Assembly (NCBI RefSeq): GCF_000832305.1
Contig: NZ_CP010536.1
Coordinates: 186,001 to 250,000, forward strand
Source: Cupriavidus basilensis
GTDB lineage: Bacteria > Pseudomonadota > Gammaproteobacteria > Burkholderiales > Burkholderiaceae
Length of the DNA stretch: 64,000 nt
Direction of reading: 5' to 3'
The notes under the pieces are model-generated. The model did no database searches, had not been told where the DNA came from, and saw nothing but the letters and a program-made list of their open reading frames with translations. The position numbers and the translations under genes are program-made. Of the stretch, positions 29,088-40,612 are shown piece by piece. The stretch's first letter is position 1, and each line of letters opens with the position of its first letter.

Positions 29088-29768
29088 TTGCCAACCGCTC
29101 TCATCCTTGGTGCCTCGCGTGGCATCGGTCTCGAATTTGTGCGCCAGTACCGTGCCGATGGTTGGCGGGTGCTGGCCGTCGCGCGCAGCGATGATGGCAT
29201 CAAGGCCATCGAAGCGCTTGGCGCGCAGGCGTTGCGCGCCGACCTGACCGACGCCGGCCAGGTCGCCGGGCTGGGTTGGAAGCTGGACGGCGAGTCCATC
29301 GACGTAGCGATCTACAACGCCGGCGTGATCGGCCCGCGCACCGAAGGCGCGCAGCCGGTCACCCGCGAGGACTTCGACAAGGTGATGCACGTCAATGTGC
29401 TGGGGCCGATGATGGCGCTGCCGTTGCTGCTGCCGCTGGTCGAGGCCGGGCGCTCGGGCAAGGGCGGCGTGCTGGCGGTGCTGGCCTCGCGCATGGGCAG
29501 CATCGGCACCATGGACAGCAACCGCAGCTGGCTCTACCGGGTCAGCAAGGCCGCGGCCAACGCGGCGCTCAAGGCCGCCTCGCTCGACGCGCGCCACGCG
29601 ACCTGCCTGGCCTTCCACCCGGGCTGGGTGCAGACCGAGATGGGCGGCAAGGAAGCCGACCTCACGCCGCAGCAAAGCGTATCCGGCATGCGCGGCGTGA
29701 TCGCCGGCGCGACGCGCCAGGATAACGGCGGCTTTCGCAACTATGATGGCAGCGTGATCCCGTGGTGA
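29088..29768 (+). CDS. SDR-family oxidoreductase (TTG start)
   Basis: A 226-residue short-chain dehydrogenase with GASRGIG (8-14), YNAGV, and Tyr150/Lys154 (LYRVSKAAAN). It resembles CsgA/C-factor-like SDRs. The start codon is TTG at 29088, supported by GAAGGAG nine bases upstream; no better ATG exists. It sits between thiolase and an acyl-CoA dehydrogenase, so an acyl-CoA or hydroxyacyl substrate is possible. Confidence 0.85.
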   Translation: MPTALILGASRGIGLEFVRQYRADGWRVLAVARSDDGIKAIEALGAQALRADLTDAGQVAGLGWKLDGESIDVAIYNAGVIGPRTEGAQPVTREDFDKVMHVNVLGPMMALPLLLPLVEAGRSGKGGVLAVLASRMGSIGTMDSNRSWLYRVSKAAANAALKAASLDARHATCLAFHPGWVQTEMGGKEADLTPQQSVSGMRGVIAGATRQDNGGFRNYDGSVIPW

Positions 29769-29816
29769 GCACGGCGTTCGTTGTTCCCGACTCCGCTAAC
29801 ACCTTGGTGAATTGAC

Positions 29817-30947
29817 ATGCTGCTCACGCCAGAACAGGAAATGATCCGCGATGCCGTGCGCCAGTTCGCGCAGCAGGAGATCGCGCCGCACGCCGCCGCG
29901 TGGGATCGCGACAAGACCTTCCCGCAGGCGGTGCACCGCGAGCTGGCCGCGCTCGGCGCCTACGGCGTGGCCGTGCCCGAGCAATACGGCGGCGCCGGGC
30001 TCGACTATCTCTCGCTGGCGCTGATCCTGGAAGAAATCGCTGCCGGCGACGGCGGCACCTCGACCGTCATCAGCGTCAACAATTGCCCGGTGTGCAGCAT
30101 GTTGATGGCTTTTGCCAGCGAGGCGCAGAAGCAGCAGTGGCTGGTGCCTCTCGCGCGCGGCGAGATGCTCGGCGCTTTCTGCCTGACCGAGCCGCACGTG
30201 GGCTCGGATGCCGCCGCGCTGCGCACCAGCGCGGTGAGGGACGGCGACGATTACGTGCTCAACGGCGTCAAGCAATTCATCACCAGCGGCAAGAACGCCG
30301 ACGTGGCCATCGTGCTCGCGGTCACCGACAAGGCGGCGGGCAAGCGCGGCATCAGCGCCTTCCTGGTGCCCACCGCCACGCCCGGCTACATCGTCGCGCG
30401 GCTGGAGGAAAAACTCGGCCAGCATTCGTCGGACACCGCGCAGATCCTGTTCGAGGATTGCCGCGTGCCGGCAGCCAATATGCTGGGCGAGGAGGGCGCC
30501 GGCTACAAGATGGCGCTGTCCGGCCTGGAAGGCGGACGCATCGGCATCGCCTCGCAGAGCATCGGCATGGCGCGCGCGGCGTTCGACGCGGCGCTGGCGT
30601 ATGCCAAGGAACGCGAGAGCTTCGGCCAGCCGCTGTTCGCGCACCAGGCCGTGCAGTTCCGCCTGGCCGACATGGCGACCAAGATCGAGGTGGCGCGGCA
30701 GATGGTGTGGCATGCCGCGTCGCTCAAGGATGCGGGGCGGCCTTGCCTGAAGGAGGCCGCCATGGGCAAGCTGTATGCCAGCGAGATGGCCGAGGAGGTC
30801 TGCTCGGCCGCCATCCAGGTCTTTGGGGGCTACGGCTATGTCAGCGACTTCCCCGTCGAGCGCATCTACCGGGATGTGCGCGTCTGCCAGATCTACGAGG
30901 GCACCAGCGACATCCAGAAGATACTGATCGCTCGGGCGCTGGCCTGA
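29817..30947 (+). CDS. Acyl-CoA dehydrogenase
   Basis: A 376-residue FAD acyl-CoA dehydrogenase of the short/branched-chain type. FCLTEPHVGSD and FITSGKNAD bind FAD and substrate. The catalytic base is Glu361 in IYEGTSDIQ, the canonical position, unlike the isovaleryl-CoA dehydrogenase at 23849. It probably oxidises butyryl- or 2-methyl-branched acyl-CoA. It starts 48 bases after the SDR gene and belongs to the same run. Confidence 0.92.
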   Translation: MLLTPEQEMIRDAVRQFAQQEIAPHAAAWDRDKTFPQAVHRELAALGAYGVAVPEQYGGAGLDYLSLALILEEIAAGDGGTSTVISVNNCPVCSMLMAFASEAQKQQWLVPLARGEMLGAFCLTEPHVGSDAAALRTSAVRDGDDYVLNGVKQFITSGKNADVAIVLAVTDKAAGKRGISAFLVPTATPGYIVARLEEKLGQHSSDTAQILFEDCRVPAANMLGEEGAGYKMALSGLEGGRIGIASQSIGMARAAFDAALAYAKERESFGQPLFAHQAVQFRLADMATKIEVARQMVWHAASLKDAGRPCLKEAAMGKLYASEMAEEVCSAAIQVFGGYGYVSDFPVERIYRDVRVCQIYEGTSDIQKILIARALA

Positions 30948-31066
30948 GGGCGGCTCGCGCGCAGCACGGAACCAACCTGTTGGCGCATCATCGAATCACC
31001 GAAGCACTGAACCCAATCGGCCAGACGCCAGAAGCCAAACGGCCAGAAGCCAGGAGCCCCCAGACA

Positions 31067-31768
31067 ATGACTGCCGCCATCGATTTCTACTTCGATTTTT
31101 CCTCGCCCTACGGCTACTTCGCCAGCACGCGCATCGACGAGCTGGCGCAGAAGTACGGGCGCATCGTCGCCTGGCATCCGATCCTGCTCGGCGTGGTGTT
31201 CAAGACCACCGGCAGTTCTCCACTGCCGCAGGTGCCGCTCAAGGGCGACTATTCCTGGCGCGATTTCGAGCGTACCGCGCGCTTCCACAATATCGAGTAC
31301 AAGCGTCCGACGCACTTCCCGCTGCCCACCACGCAGGCCGCCCGCGCCGTGCTGTGGCTGCAGAACCATCACGGCGACGATATCGCCACCGCGTTTGCCA
31401 AGTCGGTCTATCGCGCCCTGTTCGTGGATGACATCAACATCGCCGAGCCGGCCGAGCTGGTGAAGCTGGCCGAGCCGCTCGGCATCGACGCGCATGCCAT
31501 GGATGCCGGCGCCAGCGGCTTCCAGATCAAGGACCAGCTCAAGGCCGAGATCGACGTGGCCATGGCCAAGGGCGTGTTCGGCTCGCCCTTTGTGATCATC
31601 GACGGCGAGCCGTTCTGGGGCTTCGACCGCTTCGACCAGATCGAGGCACACCTCAAGAGCAAGCGCCCGATGGCGCTGCGTGCCGTGCCGGGCATGGACA
31701 ACAACACAAACAACACAAGCAGCACGGATAACAGCACAGAGAGCAGCAAGGAAAAGAAACCCGCATGA
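31067..31768 (+). CDS. 2-hydroxychromene-2-carboxylate isomerase-like protein (DsbA/kappa-GST fold)
   Basis: A 233-residue protein of the HCCA isomerase family: FYFDFSSPYGYFAS at 6-19 contains the Ser used by these glutathione-dependent isomerases, and KGVFGSPFVIIDGEPFWGFDR is the conserved C-terminal block. Members act in naphthalene-type degradation, but most genomic copies have unknown substrates. The last 30 residues are a low-complexity NNT/SST tail encoded by 9-base repeats. CAGGAG precedes the start. The stop overlaps the next gene by four bases. Confidence 0.85.
   Translation: MTAAIDFYFDFSSPYGYFASTRIDELAQKYGRIVAWHPILLGVVFKTTGSSPLPQVPLKGDYSWRDFERTARFHNIEYKRPTHFPLPTTQAARAVLWLQNHHGDDIATAFAKSVYRALFVDDINIAEPAELVKLAEPLGIDAHAMDAGASGFQIKDQLKAEIDVAMAKGVFGSPFVIIDGEPFWGFDRFDQIEAHLKSKRPMALRAVPGMDNNTNNTSSTDNSTESSKEKKPA
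31700..31726. repeat. In-frame 9-base tandem repeat encoding Asn-Asn-Thr units
   Basis: AACAACACA occurs twice (31700-31708, 31709-31717) followed by the variant AGCAGCACG. It encodes NNT-NNT-SST in the disordered C-terminus of the isomerase-like protein. As a multiple of three it leaves the reading frame intact. Confidence 0.7.
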
Positions 31769-32454
31769 ATGCCAGCATCAAGCCGATCCGCCATCCCCGC
31801 TTCGACTGCGTGATTTTCGATTGCGACGGCGTGCTCGTCGACAGCGAACCCATCGTCAACCGCGTGCTCAACGAGATGCTCAACGAACTTGGCATCCGTA
31901 TCTCGATCGAGGAATCCACCAAGTGGTTTCTCGGCCGCGCGGTGCGCGAAGAGCTCGACAACATCGCCAGCCGGCGCGGCGCGCCGCTGCCGGAAAACTG
32001 GCTGTCGGAATGGTTCGTGCGTCGCAACGCAGTCCTTGAGGCGGAAGTGCAGGCGGTGGCGCATGTGCGTGAGGCGGTGCGCGCGATCGTTGCGGCTGGC
32101 TTGCCGGTCTGCGTGGCCTCGGGCGCGGATCGCATCAAGGTCAAGCTGCAACTGACGCGCACCGGCCTGGTGGCGCTGTTCCAGCAGGACGAGCGCGAGC
32201 ATATCTTCTCGTCGACCGAGGTCGAGCGCAGCAAGCCGGCGCCCGACGTGTACCTGCTGGCGGCGCGCACCATGGATGTGGAGCCGGAGCGCTGCGTGGT
32301 GATCGAGGATAGTCCCACGGGCGTGACCGCAGGCGTTGCCGCGGGCATGACGGTGCTCGGCTACGCTGCGCGCAACGCGGCGCAATCGCTGCTGGCAGCC
32401 GGCGCAGTCACCACCTTCACCGATATGCGCGAGCTGCCGGGGCTGATCGGGTGA
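31765..32454 (+). CDS. HAD-superfamily hydrolase
   Basis: A 229-residue phosphatase of the beta-phosphoglucomutase/GPP-like HAD subclass. Motif I DCDGVLVDSE (nucleophile and acid Asp at about 19 and 21), motif II CVASGAD, motif III Lys in SKPAPDVY, and motif IV IEDSPTGV are all intact. Substrate is unknown; small sugar phosphates are typical. It overlaps both neighbours by four bases. Confidence 0.88.
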   Translation: MNASIKPIRHPRFDCVIFDCDGVLVDSEPIVNRVLNEMLNELGIRISIEESTKWFLGRAVREELDNIASRRGAPLPENWLSEWFVRRNAVLEAEVQAVAHVREAVRAIVAAGLPVCVASGADRIKVKLQLTRTGLVALFQQDEREHIFSSTEVERSKPAPDVYLLAARTMDVEPERCVVIEDSPTGVTAGVAAGMTVLGYAARNAAQSLLAAGAVTTFTDMRELPGLIG

Positions 32455-32876
32455 AGGCGCGCGCGTCAGGCGCCGGCACCGGCGGCTGCCCATGCGGCGG
32501 GGGCGACTACGCCACCTGCTGCGGGCGCTTTCATCGCGGCGAGGCGCTGCCGGTCAACGCCGAGCAATTGATGCGCTCGCGCTATAGCGCCTATGTGCTC
32601 GGCGACGTGGACTGGCTGCGCCATACCTGGCATCCATCTACCTGCCCGGACGACCTTGCCGCGGACACGGACACGCGCTGGCTCGGGCTCGCGGTCAAGG
32701 CGCATGCGCAGCAGGATGAGGCGCATGCCCAGGTGGAGTTCGTGGCGCGCTACAAGGTGGGCGGGCGCGCCTGGCGGCTGCACGAGCGCAGCCGCTTTGT
32801 ACGTGAGCCGCGCAGTGCCGGCGAGGCGCCGCGCTGGCTTTATGTCGATGGCGAAATGCTGGGGGAGACACCATGA
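32451..32876 (+). CDS. ychJ: YchJ-family protein with SEC-C zinc motif
   Basis: A 141-residue UPF0225/YchJ protein. The N-terminal cysteine cluster CPCGGGDYATCCGRFHRGE (SEC-C type, zinc-binding) is followed by the conserved AEQLMRSRYSAYVLGDVDWL and a SnoaL-like fold. GTG is the start, inferred from the four-base overlap with the HAD gene stop. Function is unknown. Confidence 0.85.
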   Translation: MKARASGAGTGGCPCGGGDYATCCGRFHRGEALPVNAEQLMRSRYSAYVLGDVDWLRHTWHPSTCPDDLAADTDTRWLGLAVKAHAQQDEAHAQVEFVARYKVGGRAWRLHERSRFVREPRSAGEAPRWLYVDGEMLGETP

Positions 32877-33559
32877 CGGAATCGATGGCTGCTGCGGCGC
32901 GGGATACGGAGTACCTGCTGTATGGCTTCGCGCAATCCGGCAACACCTACAAGGTCGCATTGCTGCTGGAAACCGTCGGCGTGCAGCGTGGGCGCAAGCT
33001 GTGGACGCCGCGCTTCGTCGACTACTTCAACGGCGAGACGCACACGCCCGAGTACCGTGCCATCAACGAAATGGGCGAGGCGCCGGTGCTGGAGTTCGAT
33101 GGACAGCGGTTGTCGCAATCGGGCGCCATCCTGGACCTGCTTGCGCAGCGCCTCGACATCTACGGGCCCGCCAGCGAGGCCGAACGCACCGAGGTCTTGC
33201 GCTGGCTGCTGTTCGACAACCACAAGTTCACGTCATACACCGCAACCTACCGTTTCCTGCGCACCTTCACCAAAGCGCCGGACCCGGCAGTGCTGCAGTT
33301 CCTGAGGCAGCGCTGCGAGGGCGCGTGGAGCGTGCTCAACACGCATTTGTCCGGGCGGGCCTACGTGCTGGGCGAGCGCCTGACCATCGCGGATTTTTCG
33401 CTGGCCGGCTACGTGTTCTACGACGACGAGATCGGCGTGCACTGGCGCAAGGAGTATCCGCAACTCCACGCCTGGACCGAGCGGCTGCGTGCGCTGCCGG
33501 GCTGGCGCCATCCGTACGACCTGCTGCCGGGGCATCCGTTGCCCAGGCGCACGGCCTGA
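32873..33559 (+). CDS. Glutathione S-transferase family protein
   Basis: A 228-residue GST with a thioredoxin-like N-terminal domain (LYGFAQSGNTYKVALLLE; GSH-binding EAPVLEFDGQRLSQSGAIL) and a C-terminal helical domain (GERLTIADFSLAGYV). It ends the run of four genes with 4-base overlaps that begins with the isomerase-like gene. A role in detoxifying electrophilic intermediates is plausible. Substrate unknown. Confidence 0.88.
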   Translation: MTESMAAAARDTEYLLYGFAQSGNTYKVALLLETVGVQRGRKLWTPRFVDYFNGETHTPEYRAINEMGEAPVLEFDGQRLSQSGAILDLLAQRLDIYGPASEAERTEVLRWLLFDNHKFTSYTATYRFLRTFTKAPDPAVLQFLRQRCEGAWSVLNTHLSGRAYVLGERLTIADFSLAGYVFYDDEIGVHWRKEYPQLHAWTERLRALPGWRHPYDLLPGHPLPRRTA

Positions 33560-33621
33560 GGCGGCGGGCAGCAGGGAGGCGGCGCCTCGCGCGGCTGGGG
33601 CAACCAAGGAGCAGGCAGATC

Positions 33622-34527
33622 ATGAGGTGGACGCAACGACTGGCCCTGGCCCTGCTGCTGACCCTGCCATTCACCGGGGCAATGGCGCGGGCGCCATCCG
33701 CGAATCAGGCCACGCAGGCACCAGAGACGACGATCGCCGCCATCGTCTCCGGATCGTCGGAGCAGGTCGCCATGGTTCCCAAGCCCGGCGTCATGTTCTC
33801 GCTGGAGCTGGAAACCACCATCTTCAAGCCACCCGGCGACGGCCCGTTTGCGCTGGTCGTGATCAATCACGGCAAGGCGCTGGGCAAGCCAGCCTTCCAG
33901 TCGCGCGCACGCTACCTCGCGCAGAGCGCGGAATTCGTCAAGCGCGGCTACGTTGTGGCGCTGCCGATGCGCCAGGGCTTTTCCAAATCCGGCGGCGCCT
34001 ATGTCGGCGGCGGCTGCAATGTCGAGAGCAACGGCCTGGTGCAGGCCGAAGACGTGGTGGCCACGCTCGAATACATGATCAAGCAGCCCTATGTGGACAA
34101 ATCGCGCATCGTGGTGATCGGCCAGTCGCATGGCGGGTTGACCACCATGGCATTCAGCACCATCGCCTATCCGGGCGTGCTGGGCGTGGTCAATTTTGCC
34201 GGCGGCCTGCGCGACGAGTCTTGCAGCCGCTGGGAATTCAACCTGGTGGACGCGTTCGGCGACTACGGCAAAAAGGCGCGCTATCCCTCGCTGTGGCTGT
34301 ACGGCGATAACGACAGCTACTGGCCGCCGCCCCTGCCGGCAAAATTCTTCGAGGCCTATACCGCGCAGGCGCGTGGCCCTGCCGCTAACGCCCGCATGGT
34401 GGACTACGGCACATTCGCGGGTGACTCCCATACGCTGTTCGGCGCCCGCGCGGGCGTGCCGATCTGGCTGCCGGAGGTGGGGCGGTTCTTCAAGGAGATC
34501 GGGCTTTCGTTCGATCCGCAGCCATGA
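33622..34527 (+). CDS. Secreted dienelactone-hydrolase-like alpha/beta hydrolase
   Basis: A 301-residue protein with a signal peptide (MRWTQRLALALLLTLPFTGAMA) and an alpha/beta hydrolase domain. The nucleophile elbow GQSHGG, the acid in YGDNDSYWP and His in GDSHTLF are visible. It looks like periplasmic prolyl-oligopeptidase/DLH-type hydrolases of unknown substrate. It starts 62 bases after the GST gene with AAGGAG upstream. The 183-base gap to bioA holds a possible promoter but no clear site. Confidence 0.82.
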   Translation: MRWTQRLALALLLTLPFTGAMARAPSANQATQAPETTIAAIVSGSSEQVAMVPKPGVMFSLELETTIFKPPGDGPFALVVINHGKALGKPAFQSRARYLAQSAEFVKRGYVVALPMRQGFSKSGGAYVGGGCNVESNGLVQAEDVVATLEYMIKQPYVDKSRIVVIGQSHGGLTTMAFSTIAYPGVLGVVNFAGGLRDESCSRWEFNLVDAFGDYGKKARYPSLWLYGDNDSYWPPPLPAKFFEAYTAQARGPAANARMVDYGTFAGDSHTLFGARAGVPIWLPEVGRFFKEIGLSFDPQP

Positions 34528-34800
34528 CGAGTGATTTTTTTCGATAGGCGGATGGAATCGCGCGCCGCATCCAGCTGCGCAGGGTGGAGCCAGGCGCACG
34601 CAAGCGTCGGGATACAAGGCGGTTAGGTTCTTCTTCGTTCTTTGTCGTTCAACGTGTCGTCAACGTGTAAATTCGGCGCTGTTTGCCAATTCACCAGATA
34701 GCTCCCTACCATGACTCTCCCCAACCCGCACGCAAGTGCCGCCACGCCAGGCTTCGCCTGCCTGGGCCGGCCAGCGCGCGGTCAACAAAGGAGGGTTTCC

Positions 34801-36288
34801 TTGGAAGACCAGTCCAATTCCGCGTCCCTGGCGCCGAGCGCGCATCTTGCCCAGCCCACGCTCGGCGAGCGCAGCTTGCGCGCGGTATGGCATCCGTGCA
34901 CGCCGCTGCGGCCCGATGCCGGCGAGCCGCCGCTGGCCATTGCGCGCGGCGAGGGCCCCTGGCTGCACGACACCGGCGGCCAGCGCTATTTCGACGCCAC
35001 CAGCTCCTGGTGGGTCAATCTGTTTGGTCACGCCAACCCGGACATCAACGCCGCGCTGCGTGAGCAGCTCGACACGCTCGAGCACGTGATGCTGGCCGGC
35101 TGCACGCATGCGCCGGCGGTGGAGCTTGCCGAGCGCTTGTCGGCGCTGACCGGCGGCGCGCTCGGCCATGCGTTTTATGCCAGCGACGGCGCGTCCGCCG
35201 TGGAGATTGCGCTGAAGATGAGCTTCCACTACTGGCGCAACACCGGCCTGGGCGGCAAGCGCGAATTCGTCTGCCTGCGCCATGGCTACCACGGCGAGAC
35301 CGTGGGTGCGCTGGCGGTGACTGACGTGGCGATCTTCCGCGATGCCTACGATCCGATGCTGATGAGCTCGCACGTGGTGATGTCGCCGGATGCGCGCCAG
35401 GCCGCGCCGGGCGAGAGCGCCGCGCAGGTTGCGCAGCGCGCGCTGGATGCGCTGGAGGCGCTGCTGCAGGCGCGCGGCGGCCAGATTGCAGCGCTCATCA
35501 TCGAGCCGCTGGTGCAGTGCGCCGCGGGCATGGCCATGCATGATCCGCTCTACCTGGAAGGCGTGCGCGCGCTGTGCGACCGCTACCGCGTGCACCTGAT
35601 CGCCGACGAAATTGCGGTGGGGTGCGGACGCACCGGCACGTTTTTCGCGTGGGAGCAGGCACGCGGCGCGGCGGAGCCCGGCGCACCGCTGCCGGCGCAC
35701 CTGTGGCCGGATTTCCTGTGCTTGTCCAAGGGCATCAGCGGCGGCTACCTGCCGCTCTCGCTGGTGCTGTCGCGCAGCGCGATCCAGCAGGCCTTCGTGG
35801 CCGAGGCGCGCGACCCGGACCGCGCCCGCAGCTTCCTGCACTCGCATTCCTACACCGGCAACCCGCTGGCCTGCCGCGCCGCGCTGGCCACGCTCGACCT
35901 GTTCGCCAGGCAAGATGTGGTGGCGCAGAACCGCCAGCGCGCGCAGTGGCTCACGCAAGCCATGGCAGGGCTGGCGGCGGATGCCCGGCTGCATCACGTA
36001 CGCCAGCGCGGCCTGATCTGGGCCGCCGACGTGCGCGAAGAATACGCAGCCGACGCGGGCGAGTTCGCCGCGCGCTTCCATCATGCCGCGCGCAAGCACG
36101 GCGTGCTGATCCGGCCGATTGGCCGCACGCTTTACATCATGCCCCCGTACGTGTTCGACGCGCAGCTTGCGCAATGGCTGGCAGGCCAGCTGCAAGCCAC
36201 GCTCGACACGGTACTCGCCGGCATGGACCAGAACGACAGCGCTGGCAATGGTACCGGCGCACCCACGGAGATATGCGATGCTGCTTGA
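34801..36288 (+). CDS. bioA: Adenosylmethionine-8-amino-7-oxononanoate aminotransferase
   Basis: A PLP enzyme of biotin synthesis that transfers the amino group from AdoMet to KAPA, giving DAPA. The N-terminal WHPCTPL, the [15 protein letters not shown] block, the PLP lysine Lys310 (CLSKGISGG) and [17 protein letters not shown] are characteristic. I prefer the TTG at 34801 (495 residues) because AAAGGAGGG lies just upstream; an ATG at 34711 would add 30 residues (525) but lacks a ribosome site. At 495 it is longer than the usual ~430, partly through an N-terminal extension. Confidence 0.93.
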   Translation: MEDQSNSASLAPSAHLAQPTLGERSLRAVWHPCTPLRPDAGEPPLAIARGEGPWLHDTGGQRYFDATSSWWVNLFGHANPDINAALREQLDTLEHVMLAGCTHAPAVELAERLSALTGGALGHAFYASDGASAVEIALKMSFHYWRNTGLGGKREFVCLRHGYHGETVGALAVTDVAIFRDAYDPMLMSSHVVMSPDARQAAPGESAAQVAQRALDALEALLQARGGQIAALIIEPLVQCAAGMAMHDPLYLEGVRALCDRYRVHLIADEIAVGCGRTGTFFAWEQARGAAEPGAPLPAHLWPDFLCLSKGISGGYLPLSLVLSRSAIQQAFVAEARDPDRARSFLHSHSYTGNPLACRAALATLDLFARQDVVAQNRQRAQWLTQAMAGLAADARLHHVRQRGLIWAADVREEYAADAGEFAARFHHAARKHGVLIRPIGRTLYIMPPYVFDAQLAQWLAGQLQATLDTVLAGMDQNDSAGNGTGAPTEICDAA

Positions 36289-37495
36289 GCACTTGACCCT
36301 GGCCGCCGCCGAGCGCGACGAAAAGGCACTGACGCGGCGCCGCCGCACCGCGTACTCCGCCTGTGCGCCGCAGCAAGCCGTGAGCGATGCCTGCGGCGGC
36401 GAGATGCACTCGTTGCTGACGTTCTGCAGCAACGACTACCTGGGCCTGGCCAACCATCCCGCGCTGATCGCGGCCATGGCCGAGGGCGCGCGCCAGTTCG
36501 GCGCGGGTAGCGGGGCCTCCCACCTGGTGAGCGGCCATTCGCTGGCCCACCACCGGCTCGAAGGGGAGCTGGCGGCGTGGTTCGCGCCGAACATTCCGCA
36601 CGCGGCCGCGCTCTACTTCAGCACCGGCTATATGGCCAACATGGCGGTGCTGACCGCGCTAGGCAGCGCCGATGCCACGCTCTTTTGCGAAGCGCTCAAC
36701 CATGCCTCGCTGATCGACGGCGCGCGCCTGGCGCGCGCCGAGGTCCGCCGCTATGCGCATCGCAACATGGCCGAGCTCGAGGGCTTGCTGGTCGCCAGCA
36801 CCAGCCCGCTCAAGCTGATCGTCACCGACAGCGTGTTCAGCATGGACGGCGACTTCGCGCCGCTGGCCGAGCTGCTGGCGCTGGCCGAGCGGCACGATGC
36901 CTGGATCATCCTGGATGACGCGCATGGCTTCGGCGTGCTGGGCGAGCAAGGCCACGGCGTGCTGGAGCACCTCGCGCTGACGTCGCCGCGCTTCATCTAT
37001 ATCGGCACGCTGGGCAAGGCCGCCGGCGTGGCGGGCGCGTTCGTGGCCGCGCACGAGACCATCATCGATCATCTCGTCAACACCGCGCGGCAGTACATCT
37101 ACACCACGGCCTCGCCGCCGGCTGTGGCGCACGCCTTGTCCGCCAGCCTGGCGTTGATCGCCGGCGACGAAGGGCGGCAACGCCGCGCGCAGCTCGATAA
37201 GCTGATCCATACGCTGCGCAGCGGCCTGGCCGGCCTGACGCGGGCGGCTGGCTGGCGCCTGGGCGAGAGTTCGACGGCGATCCAGCCCGTGATCGTGGGC
37301 GACAACGTAGCGGCGCTGGCACTGTCCGCGGCGCTGGAGGCCGACGGCATCCGCGTTGGCGCGATCCGCCCGCCCACCGTGCCCGTTGGTACCGCGCGCC
37401 TGCGCATCACGCTGTCGGCCTCGCATACCGTGGCCGATGTCGAGCGCCTGCTGGCCAGCCTGGCCAGCGTGGTGCCGCGCAAGGAGGCGTCATGA
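36278..37495 (+). CDS. bioF: 8-amino-7-oxononanoate synthase
   Basis: A 405-residue PLP enzyme condensing pimeloyl-ACP/CoA with alanine to give [17 protein letters not shown] near 47-59, [25 protein letters not shown] and the PLP lysine Lys247 (GTLGKAAGV) are all present. The ATG at 36278 overlaps bioA by 11 bases and follows ACGGAG; its stop overlaps bioD by four bases. All point to one bioAFDB transcript. Confidence 0.95.
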   Translation: MLLEHLTLAAAERDEKALTRRRRTAYSACAPQQAVSDACGGEMHSLLTFCSNDYLGLANHPALIAAMAEGARQFGAGSGASHLVSGHSLAHHRLEGELAAWFAPNIPHAAALYFSTGYMANMAVLTALGSADATLFCEALNHASLIDGARLARAEVRRYAHRNMAELEGLLVASTSPLKLIVTDSVFSMDGDFAPLAELLALAERHDAWIILDDAHGFGVLGEQGHGVLEHLALTSPRFIYIGTLGKAAGVAGAFVAAHETIIDHLVNTARQYIYTTASPPAVAHALSASLALIAGDEGRQRRAQLDKLIHTLRSGLAGLTRAAGWRLGESSTAIQPVIVGDNVAALALSAALEADGIRVGAIRPPTVPVGTARLRITLSASHTVADVERLLASLASVVPRKEAS

Positions 37496-38214
37496 TCGCC
37501 TGTTTTGTCACGGGCACCGACACCGGCATCGGCAAGACGCACGCCAGCGTCACCTTGCTGCACGCGCTGCGCGCCGCCGGCCACCTGGCCGTTGGCATGA
37601 AGCCGGTGGCAAGCGGCAGCGAATGGCGCAACGACCATTGGCACAACGATGACGTGGCGCAACTGCGCGCCGCCAGCGCGGTGACCGTGCCGCAGGCGCA
37701 GACATGCCCGTTCTTGCTGCGCACGCCGGCTTCGCCACACCTGGCCGCGGCTATCGAGGGCGCGCGCATCACGCGCGAGCCGATCCGCGCCGCGTTTGCC
37801 GCGTTGCAGGCGCAGGCCGGCGCGGTGGTGGTGGAAGGCGTCGGCGGCTTTTGCGTGCCGCTGGACGGCGCGCCGCGCGACCAAGGCGGCTGGGACACGG
37901 CCGACCTCGCCGTGATGCTCGGCCTGCCGGTGGTGCTGGTGGTCGGCATCCGCCTGGGTTGCATCAGCCATGCGCTGCTCACAGCCGAAGCCGTGCGCGC
38001 GCGCGGCCTGCACCTGGCTGGCTGGATCGCCAACCGCATCGATCCCGGCATGCCGCTCGCCGACGAGAACATCGACACGCTGCGCGCGGCGCTGGGCGCG
38101 CCCTGGCTTGGCACGCTGCCGTGGCAGCTCGCGCCGGCCGAAGCCGCCAGCCAGCTCGCGCTGGCGCCGCTGCTTGCCGCTTGCCATGCCGCAGGCAATG
38201 GCATCGCCGCCTGA
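37492..38214 (+). CDS. bioD: Dethiobiotin synthetase
   Basis: A 240-residue ATP-dependent enzyme carboxylating DAPA to dethiobiotin. The P-loop GTDTGIGKT spans residues 8-16; the substrate-binding KPVASGS and [11 protein letters not shown] follow. It overlaps bioF by four bases. Length is typical. Confidence 0.95.
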   Translation: MIACFVTGTDTGIGKTHASVTLLHALRAAGHLAVGMKPVASGSEWRNDHWHNDDVAQLRAASAVTVPQAQTCPFLLRTPASPHLAAAIEGARITREPIRAAFAALQAQAGAVVVEGVGGFCVPLDGAPRDQGGWDTADLAVMLGLPVVLVVGIRLGCISHALLTAEAVRARGLHLAGWIANRIDPGMPLADENIDTLRAALGAPWLGTLPWQLAPAEAASQLALAPLLAACHAAGNGIAA

Positions 38215-38271
38215 GCGCGCGCCGGACCAAGACTGAAAACACTGAACGAATTACCGGAACAGATAGCAAAC

Positions 38272-39318
38272 ATGACCGCAACCACTCACGCCGGCGAAAC
38301 CGTCGCCACCATTTCCGCCGACACCCTGCGCCAGACCGCCCGCCGCTTTACCGAGCCCGCGCCCGCCACCAAGCCGGGCGACTGGACCGTTGCCGAGGTC
38401 GCCGCGCTGTACGCGCTGCCGTTCAACGATCTGCTGTTCCGCGCCCAGCAGGTGCACCGCGAGCATTTCGATGCCAACGCCGTGCAGCTCTCGACGCTGC
38501 TGTCGATCAAGACCGGCGGCTGCGAAGAGGATTGCGGCTATTGCCCGCAGAGCGCGCACCACGATGCCGGCGTCACCGCGGGCAAGCTGATGGCGCTCGA
38601 CGAAGTGCTGGAAGCCGCGCGCGCCGCCAAGGCCAGCGGCGCTGGCCGCTTCTGCATGGGCGCCGCCTGGCGCAGCCCGAAGGACCGCCACCTTGAGCCG
38701 GTCATCGAAATGGTGAAAGAGGTCAAGGCCATGGGCCTGGAGACCTGCGTCACGCTAGGCATGCTGGAAGCCGAGCAGGCGCAGCGCCTGAAGGACGCGG
38801 GGCTGGACTACTACAACCACAACCTCGATACCTCGCCCGAGTTCTACGGCGAGATCATCGGCACCCGCACCTACCAGGACCGCCTGGACACCATCGGCCA
38901 TGTGCGCGAGGCCGGTATCAACGTGTGCTGCGGCGGCATCGTCGGCATGGGCGAATCGCGCGAGGCGCGCGCCGGGCTGATCGCGCAGCTCGCCAACCTC
39001 GACCCGTATCCCGAGTCGGTGCCCATCAACAACCTGGTGGCGGTCAAGGGCACGCCGCTGGCCGACACCGCGCCGATCGACCCGTTCGAGTTCGTGCGCA
39101 CCATCGCTGTGGCGCGCATCACCATGCCCAGCGCCATGGTGCGCCTGTCCGCCGGCCGCGAGACCATGGACGACGCGCTGCAGGCCCTGTGCTTCATGGC
39201 CGGTGCCAATTCCATCTTCTACGGCGAGCGCCTGCTGACCACCGCCAACCCCCAGGCCGATCGCGATCGGGCGCTGCTGGCGCGGCTGGATATCCGCACC
39301 GAGGGCTACGCAGGGTAA
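38272..39318 (+). CDS. bioB: Biotin synthase
   Basis: A 348-residue radical-SAM enzyme that inserts sulfur into dethiobiotin. The AdoMet [4Fe-4S] cluster cysteines are Cys84, Cys88 and Cys91 (CEEDCGYC). The [12 protein letters not shown] and RLSAGRETM regions (the latter with the [2Fe-2S] Arg ligand) are intact. It starts 57 bases after bioD and closes the biotin operon. Biotin made here would serve carboxylases such as the broken one immediately downstream. Confidence 0.96.
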   Translation: MTATTHAGETVATISADTLRQTARRFTEPAPATKPGDWTVAEVAALYALPFNDLLFRAQQVHREHFDANAVQLSTLLSIKTGGCEEDCGYCPQSAHHDAGVTAGKLMALDEVLEAARAAKASGAGRFCMGAAWRSPKDRHLEPVIEMVKEVKAMGLETCVTLGMLEAEQAQRLKDAGLDYYNHNLDTSPEFYGEIIGTRTYQDRLDTIGHVREAGINVCCGGIVGMGESREARAGLIAQLANLDPYPESVPINNLVAVKGTPLADTAPIDPFEFVRTIAVARITMPSAMVRLSAGRETMDDALQALCFMAGANSIFYGERLLTTANPQADRDRALLARLDIRTEGYAG

Positions 39319-39415
39319 GCTGGCGCCAATGGCGGCGGCCACGGGCCCACGGTCAATGGCCGCCGTCCCCGCAACCACACTGGCTGCGAGCAGAGGTTCA
39401 TCAGGGGAGGGCGCC

Positions 39416-40517
<1,102 letters not shown>

Positions 40518-40612
40518 GCCGCCTTTTCGGGCGGCGCCCGCTGCAAGAAAACCGCAGGCCGCGCCCATCCTCTGCGAAAATAGAAGAGAAAGAAGACCAG
40601 AGTGGAGATGAG

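Noticed and set aside
27765..29675. A 636-codon open frame antisense to the thiolase and SDR genes
   Set aside because: Both sense genes keep their active-site residues. The antisense frame is a GC-driven shadow.
29900..31066. Upstream extension of the isomerase-like gene through the acyl-CoA dehydrogenase
   Set aside because: The extension is an out-of-frame translation of the dehydrogenase. The family start is at 31067 with a ribosome site.
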